A stretch of 64,000 bases of DNA from RGIG7213 sp045540335 (GTDB lineage Bacteria > Bacillota > Clostridia > Oscillospirales > CAG-272): assembly GCA_045540335.1 (NCBI GenBank), contig JAZQHC010000008.1, positions 3,644 through 67,643 of the forward strand, written 5' to 3'. This document shows, piece after piece, positions 42,507 through 52,306 of this stretch. Every line of letters starts with the position of its first letter. Position 1 is the stretch's first letter. The notes under the pieces were generated by a model, which worked only from the letters and a program-made list of their open reading frames with translations, made no database searches and was not told the DNA's origin. A program made the translations under genes and the position numbers.

Positions 42507-44399
42507 TTATTTCTTCACAATCGCTTTGAACTTACAGCTTGATTCGCAAAGACCGCACTTAATGCACTTACTTTGATCGATTTCATGCGGTTGTTTAACT
42601 GTGCCGCTGATAGCAGCAACAGGACATTTTCTTGCACAAAGAGTACATCCCTTACAAAGATCCGTAACGATTTCGTATCTAAGCATACTCTTACATACGC
42701 CTGCCCTACATTTCTTATCAACGATATGTTCAACATATTCGTCTTTGAAATATTTGATAGTGGAAAGAACAGGGTTAGGTGCAGACTGACCAAGCGCACA
42801 CAAGGATGCTGACTTCATGTGGTTGGCAAGCTCTTCAATCTTTTCAAGATCTTCCATTTCGCCGTTGCCTTCCGTGATCTTTTCAAGAAGCTGAATCAAT
42901 CTCTTTGTACCTATACGGCAAGGAGTACATTTACCGCAGGATTCATCAACGGTAAAGTCAAGATAGAACTTGGAAATATCAACCATACATGTATCTTCAT
43001 CCATGATGATAAGACCGCCGGAGCCCATCATAGAGCCAAGTGCCGTCAAATGCTCATAGTCAATGGGGGTATCAATATGTTCTGCAGGGATACATCCGCC
43101 GGAAGGACCGCCGGTTTGTGCAGCCTTGAATTTCTTGCCATTGGGGATGCCGCCGCCGATTCCTTCAACGATTTCGCGCAATGTTGTACCCATAGGTATT
43201 TCAACAAGACCTACGTTTGTGATCTTACCGCCAAGCGCGAATACCTTTGTACCCTTGGATGTTTCTGTACCCATGGAAGCATACCATGCAGAGCCTTTGC
43301 GAATGATCTTAGGTATATTGGAAAGTGTTTCAACGTTGTTAAGAACCGTAGGTTTGCCGAACAAACCTTTAACAGCCGGGAACGGAGGACGGGGGCGCGG
43401 CTCGCCTCTGTTGCCTTCGATAGAAGTCATCAAAGCTGTTTCTTCGCCGCATACGAACGCACCTGCGCCCAAACGGATCTCAATATCAAAGCAGAAATCA
43501 GTACCGAAAATATTATTTCCGAGGAAGCCTGCTTCTCTCGCTTGATTTATAGCAATATTAAGTCTTTCAACCGCAACAGGATATTCTGCACGAACGTAAA
43601 CGTAACCTTGCTTTGCACCTATCGTATAGCCTGCAATTGCCATAGCTTCGATAATAGCGTGTGGGTCGCCTTCAAGGATCGAACGGTCCATAAATGCGCC
43701 GGGGTCGCCTTCGTCTGCATTACAGCATACATATTTAACATCACCGGGTGTTGCTTTTGCAAACGCCCATTTTTTACCCGTCGGGAATCCTGCACCGCCA
43801 CGGCCTCTGATACCGGAAGCAAGCAACTCGTTTATAACATCATCAGGTGTCATTTGCGTAAGTACCTTCGCAAGCGCCTGATAGCCTTCTGTAGCTATGT
43901 ATTCGTTGATGTTTTCAGGGTCTATAACACCGCAGTTTGCAAGAGCTATTCTCAACTGCTTTTTATAAAAGTTAGTTTCGTAAAGAGAAATAATAGATCC
44001 GTCTGAGTGAACGGTTTCTTGGTAAAGAAGATCTTTAGCAATATTTCCCTCTTTCAAATGTTCTTTAACTACTCTTCTTACAGATTCGGGGGTAGCCTGT
44101 GCGTAGAATGCACCTTCGGGATACACGATCATAATCGGGCCCAATGCGCACAAACCAAAGCATCCTGTTTTAACCACAAGAACCTCGTTTTCGATACCTT
44201 GCAGCTTAAGTTCATCTTCAAGTGCTGCGATTACCTTTTTACTGCCCGAAGAATTACAGCCTGTACCGCCGCAAACGAGAACCTGCTTGCGGTAACCGGT
44301 TTTCTTTGCAAGCTTTTCGCCTTCTTCTGCAACGATCTTTCTAACCTTTACGATATCTTCGTATTGGCTTTTAATTTGATTAAGTTGTTCGATAGTCAT
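42507..44399 (-). CDS. hydB: Bifurcating hydrogenase NuoF-like subunit
   Basis: A 630-aa protein. It has a thioredoxin-like [2Fe-2S] N-terminus (VCGGTGCNSSGS, KTGCFGLCALGP), an FMN/NADH domain (GIRGRGGAGFPTGKKW, CNADEGDPGAFMDR, GAGAFVCGEETAL), a [4Fe-4S] site SCGKCTPCRIGTKR, and a C-terminal pair of ferredoxin motifs (CKGCTLCARKCP, CIKCGLCESSC). It is the NAD(H)- and FMN-binding electron-bifurcation subunit. Start and stop overlap with hydC (TGATG); hydA follows 14 bp later. Confidence 0.94.
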   Translation of the reverse strand: MTIEQLNQIKSQYEDIVKVRKIVAEEGEKLAKKTGYRKQVLVCGGTGCNSSGSKKVIAALEDELKLQGIENEVLVVKTGCFGLCALGPIMIVYPEGAFYAQATPESVRRVVKEHLKEGNIAKDLLYQETVHSDGSIISLYETNFYKKQLRIALANCGVIDPENINEYIATEGYQALAKVLTQMTPDDVINELLASGIRGRGGAGFPTGKKWAFAKATPGDVKYVCCNADEGDPGAFMDRSILEGDPHAIIEAMAIAGYTIGAKQGYVYVRAEYPVAVERLNIAINQAREAGFLGNNIFGTDFCFDIEIRLGAGAFVCGEETALMTSIEGNRGEPRPRPPFPAVKGLFGKPTVLNNVETLSNIPKIIRKGSAWYASMGTETSKGTKVFALGGKITNVGLVEIPMGTTLREIVEGIGGGIPNGKKFKAAQTGGPSGGCIPAEHIDTPIDYEHLTALGSMMGSGGLIIMDEDTCMVDISKFYLDFTVDESCGKCTPCRIGTKRLIQLLEKITEGNGEMEDLEKIEELANHMKSASLCALGQSAPNPVLSTIKYFKDEYVEHIVDKKCRAGVCKSMLRYEIVTDLCKGCTLCARKCPVAAISGTVKQPHEIDQSKCIKCGLCESSCKFKAIVKK

Positions 44400-44914
44400 C
44401 AGTTATTCGCGCCCCCTTCAGCTTTTTTGTAGGATTCGAGAATTGCGGGAACCTGTTCGGGTGCTACTTTACCGTAAACATCCTCCCCAACAAGCATAAC
44501 GGGCGCAAGTCCGCACGCGCCTACGCAGCGGCAAGCATCGATAGAAAACAAACCGTCTTCTGTGCAGCCGCCTGATTTGATACCAAGGCGAGCTTCAATA
44601 GCTTCAAGAACCTTGTCAGAGCCTTTAACATAGCAAGCAGTACCCAAGCATACGCTTATCTTGTGCTTGCCCTTAGGTGTAAGTGAAAACTGGGAGTAGA
44701 AGGTTGCAACACCGAAAACTTCGGAAAGAGATATTCCGAGGCCGTCTGCAATAATCGTTTGTACCTCGATCGGGAGATAACCGTATATGCCTTGTGCTTC
44801 TTGCAACACGGGCATAAGGCCACCTCTTTGGTCACGATGTTTGGCAATAACTTCGTTAAGTTGTGCCTCCTGCTCAGCAGTGCCTTTGAATGGGATCAGG
44901 GATTTTTCATTCAT
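44399..44914 (-). CDS. hydC: Bifurcating hydrogenase NuoE-like subunit
   Basis: A 171-aa NuoE-type [2Fe-2S] protein. LMPVLQEAQGIYGYLP and VFGVATFYSQF are the helical family blocks. The cluster Cys lie in CLGTACYVKG and CRCVGACGLAP. First gene of hydC-hydB-hydA, with an AAGGAGG site before the ATG and a leader of about 145 nt. Confidence 0.94.
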   Translation of the reverse strand: MNEKSLIPFKGTAEQEAQLNEVIAKHRDQRGGLMPVLQEAQGIYGYLPIEVQTIIADGLGISLSEVFGVATFYSQFSLTPKGKHKISVCLGTACYVKGSDKVLEAIEARLGIKSGGCTEDGLFSIDACRCVGACGLAPVMLVGEDVYGKVAPEQVPAILESYKKAEGGANN

Positions 44915-45060
44915 GACATAAACCTCCTTATGTTATAAATTGACATTTTCCGACCGCAAAAATGCCGCCTCGCGGAAGTGTAAACAACCGTTCGACGGAA
45001 TAAGCAAAATTATATCGGAAATTCCGTAAACAGAGCATGCTTACGAGTCTCACACATTAT
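44915..45060 (-). promoter_or_regulatory. Long leader of the hyd operon
   Basis: About 145 nt lie between the likely transcription start and hydC. It holds several short inverted repeats reading on the minus strand: CGGAATTTCCG, CCGTCGAACGG and CCGCGAGGCGG. No known riboswitch or full Rex box (TTGTTA-type palindrome) was recognised. Redox control at this leader is possible but not shown. Confidence 0.35.
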
Positions 45061-45066
45061 GGCTAC

Positions 45067-45095
45067 ATTATACTACATAATTTAAATAAAGTCAA
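45067..45095 (-). promoter_or_regulatory. Promoter of hydCBA
   Basis: Minus strand: TTGACT (45095-45090), 17-bp spacer, TATAAT (45072-45067). Confidence 0.75.
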
Positions 45096-45145
45096 GCCTT
45101 TTACAATATTATTTACGATTTAATTTATATTTACAATAAAAGCGA

Positions 45146-45184
45146 CAATATCGGCAATCCTTTAGTGTAGGATTGCCGATATTG
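45146..45184 (-). terminator. Terminator of the exopolysaccharide operon
   Basis: CAATATCGGCAATCC (45146-45160) and GGATTGCCGATATTG (45170-45184), a perfect 15-bp stem with a 9-nt loop just past the last gene. Confidence 0.85.
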
Positions 45185-45192
45185 GTATTTTT

Positions 45193-46374
45193 TTATTTTC
45201 TCCAAACCATTTTATCTACAACGCCGGTATAAGATTGAATGATCTTAACGACCTTGGAAGAAACGTTTTCTTCAACGTAATCGGGTACGGGTATTCCGTG
45301 GTCGCCGTTGGCGTTCATATTTACTGCAACATCAAGCGCTTGAAGAAGATTTTTTTCATCTATTCCCGCAAGAACGAAGCAAGCTTTGTCAAGTGCTTCG
45401 GGGCGTTCTGTGGAGGTTCTGATGCAAACAGCGGGAAAAGGCTTGCCGATCGAAGTGAAAAACGAGCTTTCTTCAGGCAAAGTTCCACTGTCGGAAACAA
45501 CTGCAAAAGCGTTCATCTGCAATTTGTTATAATCCGAAAAGCCAAGCGGTTCGTGCCTTATAACGCGCCTATCAAGCATAAAATGCGATTCTTCAAGCCT
45601 TTTTTTGCTTCTCGGGTGGCACGAATAAAGAACGGGCATATCGTACTTTTCTGCCATTTTATTGATAGCGGAAAACAATGATGTGAAATTCTTTTCGGTA
45701 TCTATATTCTCTTCCCTGTGTGCAGAAAGAAGGATATATTTTTTAGGTGTTAAAGAAAGCCTTTGAAGAATATCGCTGGCTTCAATTTTTTGCAGATTTT
45801 TTGCCAAAACCTCTGCCATAGGCGAGCCTGTAACATAGGTTCTCTCTTTAGGCAGGCCGCATTCGTGCAGGTATTTACGTGCATGCTCTGAATACGCGAG
45901 ATTAACATCTGAAATAATGTCAACTATGCGGCGGTTCGTTTCTTCGGGAAGGCATTCATCCTTACATCTGTTACCGGCCTCCATGTGGAACACGGGAATG
46001 TGAAGCCTTTTGGCAGAAATAGCCGAAAGGCAGCTGTTCGTATCGCCAAGCACAAGAAGAGCATCGGGCTTTATTTGCCGCATCAGCTTATAAGAAGCAT
46101 TTATGATATTACCTACCGTAGCACCAAGATCGTCGCCTACGGCATCCATATATACATCAGGTGAGCTTATTCCAAGATCATCGAAAAATATCCCGTTTAA
46201 ATTATAATCATAGTTTTGCCCAGTATGCGCAAGAACACAGTCGAAATAGCATCGGCATTTTGTAATAACAGAAGAAAGGCGGATTATTTCAGGGCGTGTA
46301 CCTACGATTATCAAAAGTTTTAATCTTCCGTCGTGCTTAAAATTTATATCGGAATAGTCAAGTTTTATATCCAT
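45193..46374 (-). CDS. capG: Non-hydrolysing UDP-HexNAc 2-epimerase, CapG/FnlC type
   Basis: A 393-aa WecB-fold epimerase. Seen: VGTRPEIIRLSSV, LGDTNSCLSA, FHMEAGNRCKDECLPEETNR and SDSGTLPEESSF. Located directly after CapF and in an operon with CapE, it fits the third step to UDP-N-acetyl-L-fucosamine. Plain UDP-GlcNAc to UDP-ManNAc epimerisation is the alternative if seen alone. ATG 46374 follows AAGGTG and lies one base after the capF stop. Last gene of the operon. Confidence 0.85.
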   Translation of the reverse strand: MDIKLDYSDINFKHDGRLKLLIIVGTRPEIIRLSSVITKCRCYFDCVLAHTGQNYDYNLNGIFFDDLGISSPDVYMDAVGDDLGATVGNIINASYKLMRQIKPDALLVLGDTNSCLSAISAKRLHIPVFHMEAGNRCKDECLPEETNRRIVDIISDVNLAYSEHARKYLHECGLPKERTYVTGSPMAEVLAKNLQKIEASDILQRLSLTPKKYILLSAHREENIDTEKNFTSLFSAINKMAEKYDMPVLYSCHPRSKKRLEESHFMLDRRVIRHEPLGFSDYNKLQMNAFAVVSDSGTLPEESSFFTSIGKPFPAVCIRTSTERPEALDKACFVLAGIDEKNLLQALDVAVNMNANGDHGIPVPDYVEENVSSKVVKIIQSYTGVVDKMVWRK

Positions 46375-46375
46375 G

Positions 46376-47593
46376 TCATTCACCTTCTTTACTATCAACG
46401 ATTTCAAAAAACGTATCAGGCTTTTGGGGATCAAAATTTTCATTTGCCCACATTACGGTAACAAGCGGTTCTTTTTCGGAAAGGTTAATTATGTTATGCG
46501 TATATCCCGGAAGCATATGTACAGCCTTTATTTCTTCACCGCTGACTTCAAAATTAAGAACCTCATCACTTCCGATCTTCCTTTGCTGTATCAGCCCATG
46601 ACCGCTTACGACAATGAAAAATTCCCATTTTGTATTATGCCAATGCTGGCCTTTTGTTATGCCCGGATTAGATATATTAACGCTGAATTGGCCGCATTTT
46701 TCCGTTTTTAATATTTCAGTAAAACTACCCCTGGGGTCTGTATTCATTTTCAATGGAAAAGCCACTTTTTCATACGGAAGATACGATAAATATGTTGAAT
46801 ACAATTTTTTCGCAAAGCTTCCGTTCGGTATTTCAGGCATAAGAAGCGTTGAAGGCTGAGAAGAAAAATCCTCAAGCAGATCTGCTATTTCACCTAAAGT
46901 AACCGTATGGGTTATGGGACAATATACAAATTCGCCGTTTTCACAATCAATAACATCAATGCCGCAAAAATTGCAACGGTGTACGACACCTGTAAGTGCA
47001 TTAAGCATTTCGCAAACAAGGTCGTCAATATAAAGAAGCTGTAAAACCGTGCTTCTGTCGTTAACGGTTATCGGCAAGCCGTTTGCGGTATTATGGCAGA
47101 ACGTTGCCACAGCGGAATTATAATTCGGTCTGCACCATTTGCCGAACAAATTCGGGAAACGATAAACGTAAACCGCGGCACCCGTTCTTTTGGAATATTC
47201 GAAAAAGATATCTTCTTCCGCTTTTTTGCTTTTTCCATATTCGCCGTTGGCATATCTTCCTACCAGAGAAGCTTGAATAGAGCTTGAAACCACGATTGGA
47301 CACTTGTTGTCGTATTTTTCTAATTTTTCTATCAGTATTTCAGAAAAGCCGCGATTTCCCTTCATAAATTCTTCTTGATTTTGCGGACGGTTGACCCCCG
47401 CAAAATGAAATACGAAATCTGCATTTTCACAGTACGTATCAAGAACAGACGGATCGGTTTGAATATCGAATTGAAATATTTCTTCGATATGCAATTCGGG
47501 ATGTGTTCTGTCTTTACCGTCCATTATATTCTGCAAGGCGCACACAAGATTTTTTCCTGCAAATCCATTTGCGCCGGTTACGAGAACCTTCAT
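46376..47593 (-). CDS. capF: CapF/FnlB-type bifunctional reductase-cupin
   Basis: A 405-aa protein. The N-terminal short-chain-dehydrogenase domain has VLVTGANGFAGKNL, FHFAGVNRPQNQEEF, and a YGKSK active site in NGEYGKSKKAEED. The C-terminal cupin has GITKGQHWHNTKWEFF and HMLPGYTHNIIN with the metal His. CapF makes the L-talose/L-fucose intermediate of UDP-FucNAc. ATG 47593 follows AGAGGGG; a TTG two codons earlier is less likely. Confidence 0.9.
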   Translation of the reverse strand: MKVLVTGANGFAGKNLVCALQNIMDGKDRTHPELHIEEIFQFDIQTDPSVLDTYCENADFVFHFAGVNRPQNQEEFMKGNRGFSEILIEKLEKYDNKCPIVVSSSIQASLVGRYANGEYGKSKKAEEDIFFEYSKRTGAAVYVYRFPNLFGKWCRPNYNSAVATFCHNTANGLPITVNDRSTVLQLLYIDDLVCEMLNALTGVVHRCNFCGIDVIDCENGEFVYCPITHTVTLGEIADLLEDFSSQPSTLLMPEIPNGSFAKKLYSTYLSYLPYEKVAFPLKMNTDPRGSFTEILKTEKCGQFSVNISNPGITKGQHWHNTKWEFFIVVSGHGLIQQRKIGSDEVLNFEVSGEEIKAVHMLPGYTHNIINLSEKEPLVTVMWANENFDPQKPDTFFEIVDSKEGE

Positions 47594-47595
47594 AT

Positions 47596-48765
47596 TCAAC
47601 CCCTCTTATTATCTTTAATTTCAAGGCCTACAAATTTCAATGCATCCCTGTATTCTCTCACCTTTTCGGCATCCACACAATCGACCTTGGCCTTTGCCGC
47701 GGCAATATTACCGCGTTTTCCAAGCAAAACAGCCCCCCAACGATACGCCCATACAAACGGCAAAAGATACTTGCGTTTCTTTAATATCGGATAGGCAAAT
47801 TTCATTTCTGATGCAGGTGGAAATACAAGCTTTAAAAAAGCCTTGAATTTCGTGTTTTTATTTCCGCTTACAGCCTGGGAAACTATTCTGTTTTCAAATG
47901 TACCGTACGCCCCGGCGGAAACGATTACCTTCGTAATAAGATCAACAACCTCATTCGATTTTGCACCGTAAAACCAAACGTCTATAAGATTTAAAATATT
48001 GCCGTAAAAGTCTTCAAGACCCATTTCTGCCAAAACAGTCGTTACATATTTTTCATCATACGTTTGATTATTACGCAAAACGAACATATCCGTTATATGC
48101 TTAATACCAACGCCGCCATCTATATAATGTTTCGCAAGGTGTGCAAACACGTATATATAGTGTTCAACAGGCAAAAGATGGTATCTGTATTCGGCGTTTT
48201 CAACAGATTGTGCAAGCGCCCACGGATCTTCAAAATGCTTTGCAAGCCGATCGTGCCTTTCCGGCACAAGGCACTTGTGCATTTCTACGGTTATTTTACC
48301 TTTTTTGAATATAAATTCATGAACGCTTTCCTGCGTTTCTTCAAACCCAAGCGAAAGCATTATTCCGCTTATTTTATCATGATCATTTATATCAATAAGG
48401 ATGTCGGCATCGCACATTTCACGCATATCCGCCTTGGGATACAGATCCTTCAAAATAACGCCTTTTAAAAGCATATGCTTAATGGCATTACTCTCAAGCG
48501 CATCGCATACAGCACCTATTTCGTAAGCTTGATTTTCGCATACGATAAGATTTTTACAACTACGTGAAAACATCGTTTTCATAACGGGATTTTGTATGTC
48601 TGCCCCACACAAAAGCGCCCCTTCGTAAATGATATTCGTAATCTGATGTTCTTTGGCAATTTTTATATATTGTTCGCTATAAAAATCTTCGGGCAAAACG
48701 CCGTTTTCCGTTTTCAAAGCGCATTTGATCAACGGAATAACGCCAAGCTGGATCAGATCATTCAT
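47596..48765 (-). CDS. NTP_transf_5-type nucleotidyltransferase-fold protein
   Basis: A 389-aa protein. HMLLKGVILKDLYPKADMREMCDADILID has the KG-x-x-l-x-x-x-YP...R...D-x-D pattern of the family. The rest is helical without membrane segments. Its TG(A) start overlaps the capE stop by four bases (ATGA). Such proteins recur in exopolysaccharide clusters, but their biochemical role is unknown. It sits between capE and capF, interrupting an otherwise standard three-gene set. Confidence 0.75.
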   Translation of the reverse strand: MNDLIQLGVIPLIKCALKTENGVLPEDFYSEQYIKIAKEHQITNIIYEGALLCGADIQNPVMKTMFSRSCKNLIVCENQAYEIGAVCDALESNAIKHMLLKGVILKDLYPKADMREMCDADILIDINDHDKISGIMLSLGFEETQESVHEFIFKKGKITVEMHKCLVPERHDRLAKHFEDPWALAQSVENAEYRYHLLPVEHYIYVFAHLAKHYIDGGVGIKHITDMFVLRNNQTYDEKYVTTVLAEMGLEDFYGNILNLIDVWFYGAKSNEVVDLITKVIVSAGAYGTFENRIVSQAVSGNKNTKFKAFLKLVFPPASEMKFAYPILKKRKYLLPFVWAYRWGAVLLGKRGNIAAAKAKVDCVDAEKVREYRDALKFVGLEIKDNKRG

Positions 48766-49814
48766 TTGCGTATTTCCTTAAATTTTTCCAATTCAGATCT
48801 TATGTAATCAAGCGACAACAGCTTTTCTTTAACCTCTTCTACATCCAACATACGCGTATTGGAGGAGTTAAACTGTACAAGTAAATTACGGCTTGTATTA
48901 CCTTTTTTAACGTATTTATCATAGTTAAGATCTCGGGTATCAGCAGGAACTCTGTAAAAATCGCCAAGATCTACTGCGGTAGAACACTCTTCATTTGTAA
49001 GAAGTGTTTCATACATTTTTTCACCGTGACGAATACCGATTATTTTTATTTCAGTTTCGGGGGCAAACAGCTCTTTTACCGCTTCTGCAAGCGTATGGAT
49101 CGTACAAGCAGGGGCTTTTTGAACGAATATATCACCTGATGTGCCGTTTTCAAAAGCGAAAAGCACAAGATCCACCGCTTCTTCCAAGGACATGACAAAT
49201 CTGGTCATTTCAGGCTCTGTTATAGTAATGGGATTACCTGCTTTTATCTGATCTATCCACAATGGAATAACCGATCCTCTGCTGCACATTACGTTGCCGT
49301 ATCTTGTACAGCATATTTTAGTTTTTTCCGGCGAAACTGTTCTTGATTTTGCTACAACTACCTTTTCCATCATTGCTTTGCTTGTACCCATTGCATTAAC
49401 CGGATACGCCGCTTTATCGGTAGAAAGGCAGATAACAGACTTTACACCCGCATCAATTGCGGCAGTAAGAACGTTTTCCGTACCTAAAACGTTTGTTTTA
49501 ACAGCTTCAAGCGGAAAATATTCGCACGAAGGCACTTGTTTCAAGGCAGCCGCGTGAAAAACATAATCAACCCCGTACATAGCGTTTTTAACACTTGCCA
49601 ATTCTCTTACGTCGCCTATGAAAAATTTTATTTTATCTGAAACTTCGGGCATCAAGGCTTGAAATTCATGGCGCATATCATCTTGCTTTTTTTCATCGCG
49701 TGAAAATATACGTATTTCGCCTATATCTGTTTTCAAAAAGCGCCTTAAAACCGCGTTTCCGAACGACCCGGTTCCACCTGTTATAAGTAAGGTTTTACCT
49801 GTAAATAAAGACAT
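48762..49814 (-). CDS. capE: CapE/FnlA-type UDP-GlcNAc 4,6-dehydratase/5-epimerase
   Basis: A 350-aa extended SDR enzyme. Seen: LLITGGTGSFGNAVLRRFL, IFSRDEKKQDDMRHEF, FHAAALKQVPSCE, and the MGTSKAMMEK segment. CapE catalyses the first step to UDP-L-FucNAc. The C-terminal part with HGEKMYETLL and DTRDLNYDKYV is characteristic of the group. Confidence 0.9.
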   Translation of the reverse strand: MSLFTGKTLLITGGTGSFGNAVLRRFLKTDIGEIRIFSRDEKKQDDMRHEFQALMPEVSDKIKFFIGDVRELASVKNAMYGVDYVFHAAALKQVPSCEYFPLEAVKTNVLGTENVLTAAIDAGVKSVICLSTDKAAYPVNAMGTSKAMMEKVVVAKSRTVSPEKTKICCTRYGNVMCSRGSVIPLWIDQIKAGNPITITEPEMTRFVMSLEEAVDLVLFAFENGTSGDIFVQKAPACTIHTLAEAVKELFAPETEIKIIGIRHGEKMYETLLTNEECSTAVDLGDFYRVPADTRDLNYDKYVKKGNTSRNLLVQFNSSNTRMLDVEEVKEKLLSLDYIRSELEKFKEIRK

Positions 49815-49833
49815 AACTATACCCTTCCTGTGT

Positions 49834-51123
49834 TTAATTATTCTTGTTTTTTAAAAAATTTTTAATCAAAACGGGGTTAAGCCCCAATATTATCAACTTG
49901 TTATTTTCTCTTAAAGGCTTTAAAATGATTCCCGTTACTACGTTGGTGAAAAACTGTGTTATAACTGAAGCGCCCGCCGCCCCCATTTCGCCCCAAAGAG
50001 GGATAAAGATCGCATTAAGCACTATGTTAAGCACCGCACCAAATAGATTTATCCGCCACAAATATTTTTGCTTTCCTTCCGAAAGTATCCACACATCACG
50101 TACCGCGCCCATATACGAAAAAGTGGTAAACCAAACGCAAAGACGCAATATTGGAACGGATGGAATAAAATCGGCACCGTTCATTATGTAAATAATCGGA
50201 TATGCAAGCGCCGTCATGGCTATGCTTTGTAAAAGAGAAAGATATATTATTATACAATACAAAAGGCTTACGCTTTTATTAAACGCTTCCGTTCCCTTTT
50301 TGCGATCCTCAAATATCATTGGAAGCAAGGCGTCTATTATTGCACAGAACAAAAACGATGTAATGCTTGCACAGTTTGCCGCAGCAGAATAATATCCCGT
50401 GGCATCGTCGCCCTTCATAAGATTTAGCATTATTTTATCGGTTTGGGCAAAAAGCGTTATCATCATTGATGAAATTATATAATACTTGCTTTTTGACAGC
50501 ATTCTTTTCAAAACATCAAACGAAAAAGCAAGCCTTTGCCCACCCATTTTGGAATATAAAACAAACAAGCCCAATGAAACAAGCAAATACCCGATAGCAT
50601 CAGAAACGGCAAACCAATATATATTTTTATTCAATATTATCAATGCGCCCTTATACAAAAAGGTGATCGAATAGACGGCAAGAGATATAAACGCCGTATA
50701 TTTTGATAAATATTTTGATTGAAACCAAAACCTTATCAATTCAAATGATTGGAACAGCAATACAAAGCTATATAAAGCACACACGATTATCGTATCTGTT
50801 TTATTGGCGTTTGCAGTAAATACGAAACACACCATTCCCACCATGCAAGCCAACGCGGTTATCGCGCTGGCAAGCAATGAAGAGCCGTATATTTTTCCCT
50901 CTTCCTCCGGGTAATCTACCGTTTGCTGAACAAGTATTTCCCTGAATCCAAGCTGGGATATCGGCAGTAAAAACGCTGCCACGGATATTGCATAGTTTAA
51001 CACACCGTACAGTGAAGGGCCGAGATATCGCGTAACAAACGCAGTAATCACAAGTCCTAAAACTGCCTGCGATAACCTGCAAACCAGCATCCAGGATAAA
51101 TTACTGACAACTTTATTTTTCAT
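49834..51123 (-). CDS. Wzx-type polysaccharide flippase
   Basis: A 429-aa MATE/MOP-fold membrane protein with about 12-14 helices, beginning NLSWMLVCRLSQAVLGLVIT and RYLGPSLYGVLNYAISVAAF. Expected to flip the undecaprenyl-linked repeat unit. It overlaps the glycosyltransferase upstream by 11 bp. Confidence 0.88.
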   Translation of the reverse strand: MKNKVVSNLSWMLVCRLSQAVLGLVITAFVTRYLGPSLYGVLNYAISVAAFLLPISQLGFREILVQQTVDYPEEEGKIYGSSLLASAITALACMVGMVCFVFTANANKTDTIIVCALYSFVLLFQSFELIRFWFQSKYLSKYTAFISLAVYSITFLYKGALIILNKNIYWFAVSDAIGYLLVSLGLFVLYSKMGGQRLAFSFDVLKRMLSKSKYYIISSMMITLFAQTDKIMLNLMKGDDATGYYSAAANCASITSFLFCAIIDALLPMIFEDRKKGTEAFNKSVSLLYCIIIYLSLLQSIAMTALAYPIIYIMNGADFIPSVPILRLCVWFTTFSYMGAVRDVWILSEGKQKYLWRINLFGAVLNIVLNAIFIPLWGEMGAAGASVITQFFTNVVTGIILKPLRENNKLIILGLNPVLIKNFLKNKNN

Positions 51124-52306
51124 TTCCCAAATACAGACCTAAATATTCTGAAAACCTTTCCTTGTCATTGAAGCGTGATGCCCTTTTAAGGCATGCTTCT
51201 TTGGTGAATGGTTTTTCATTTTTTATATATTCTATCGCAGATATAAGATCATCGGTATCAGCCTTTACAACCATGCCGCAGGTGCTATCTATAATTTCCG
51301 GGCTGCCGCCCGTATCAAACGTTACAACAGGCGTTCCGCAAGCCAAAGCTTCTATATTGACCGTAGGAAAATTATCCTCTCTCGTAGGGTTAACAAATAC
51401 GTCACACGACGTATATATTTCTGCCAGTTGCTTTTGATCTGTGGTTCTGTTTATAGATATTATCCGTTTCGGTAATATTTTTTCAACGTTTTCATCAGTA
51501 CCGACGAGAACGATAGCATAATCGTCAGACAGCTTATCAGCAAGCTGAACAAAAGCATCAAGCCCTTTATTATAGCACCAATTAAAGCAAACACCGAGAA
51601 TAGTAAACTTGTTTTCAATGCCGTATTGCTTTTTAAAGCTGCCGTAAGTGGGTTTAAACAAATCAAGATCTATCCCATTATTTATCACCCTGACATCGTA
51701 ATTTCCCAAAAAAGATCTTTTAACAAGGTCGGCAAGCCATTGTGATGGCGTTACGATGGTAAGATCAAGATTGGCAAAAGCACTCTTTTTCTTTTCGTAC
51801 AGCCAACTGCTTCTGTCAAAAAACCAACTGTAAGATTTAAAAAGCGGACATTTTTCGCATCCTGTTTCCCATTTTTCGCACCCACACGCGGAAAAGTACG
51901 GGCAGTACCCCGTAAATGCCCAACAATCGTGAAATGTCCAAACAAGGCGCAACTGTTTTTTTTGAAAATAAGAAAACAACATTTGCAAATCACAATTATG
52001 TGCATGTAAATTATGCAAATGAACGATATCGGGATTTTCGACTTCAATCAATTTGATCAGTTTTTTAGTTACGTACTTCGCATTGAATCCGTAATTTCCG
52101 AAAACTCGCGACTTTAAAGCGTGAAGCTTTGTATAAACAGTATTTGAATATTGAACACCGTATTGCTTTTCTGCATCTACTCCGTGAGAGGAACTGTAAA
52201 ACACACGGCTTTCAATTTCATTTTGTTTCAATAGCTGTGCAATAGATGCACATATTTTACCCGTGCTTGAAACACCGCACGTTATATTTATTTGAATGAC
52301 CTTCAT
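51113..52306 (-). CDS. GT4 glycosyltransferase
   Basis: A 397-aa GT-B enzyme. The N-terminal half has HLHNLHAHNCDLQML and WTFHDCWAFTGYCPYF plus a Cys-rich CGCEKWETGCEKCP segment seen in some WcaC-like enzymes. The donor site NIEALACGTPVVTFDTGGSPEII carries the EX7E motif. ATG 52306 overlaps the preceding stop (ATGA). Sugar specificity is unknown. Confidence 0.88.
   Translation of the reverse strand: MKVIQINITCGVSSTGKICASIAQLLKQNEIESRVFYSSSHGVDAEKQYGVQYSNTVYTKLHALKSRVFGNYGFNAKYVTKKLIKLIEVENPDIVHLHNLHAHNCDLQMLFSYFQKKQLRLVWTFHDCWAFTGYCPYFSACGCEKWETGCEKCPLFKSYSWFFDRSSWLYEKKKSAFANLDLTIVTPSQWLADLVKRSFLGNYDVRVINNGIDLDLFKPTYGSFKKQYGIENKFTILGVCFNWCYNKGLDAFVQLADKLSDDYAIVLVGTDENVEKILPKRIISINRTTDQKQLAEIYTSCDVFVNPTREDNFPTVNIEALACGTPVVTFDTGGSPEIIDSTCGMVVKADTDDLISAIEYIKNEKPFTKEACLKRASRFNDKERFSEYLGLYLGNEK

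Noticed and set aside
42819..44006. 395-aa plus-strand reading frame
   Set aside because: Antisense to hydB; the minus strand has full cofactor motifs.
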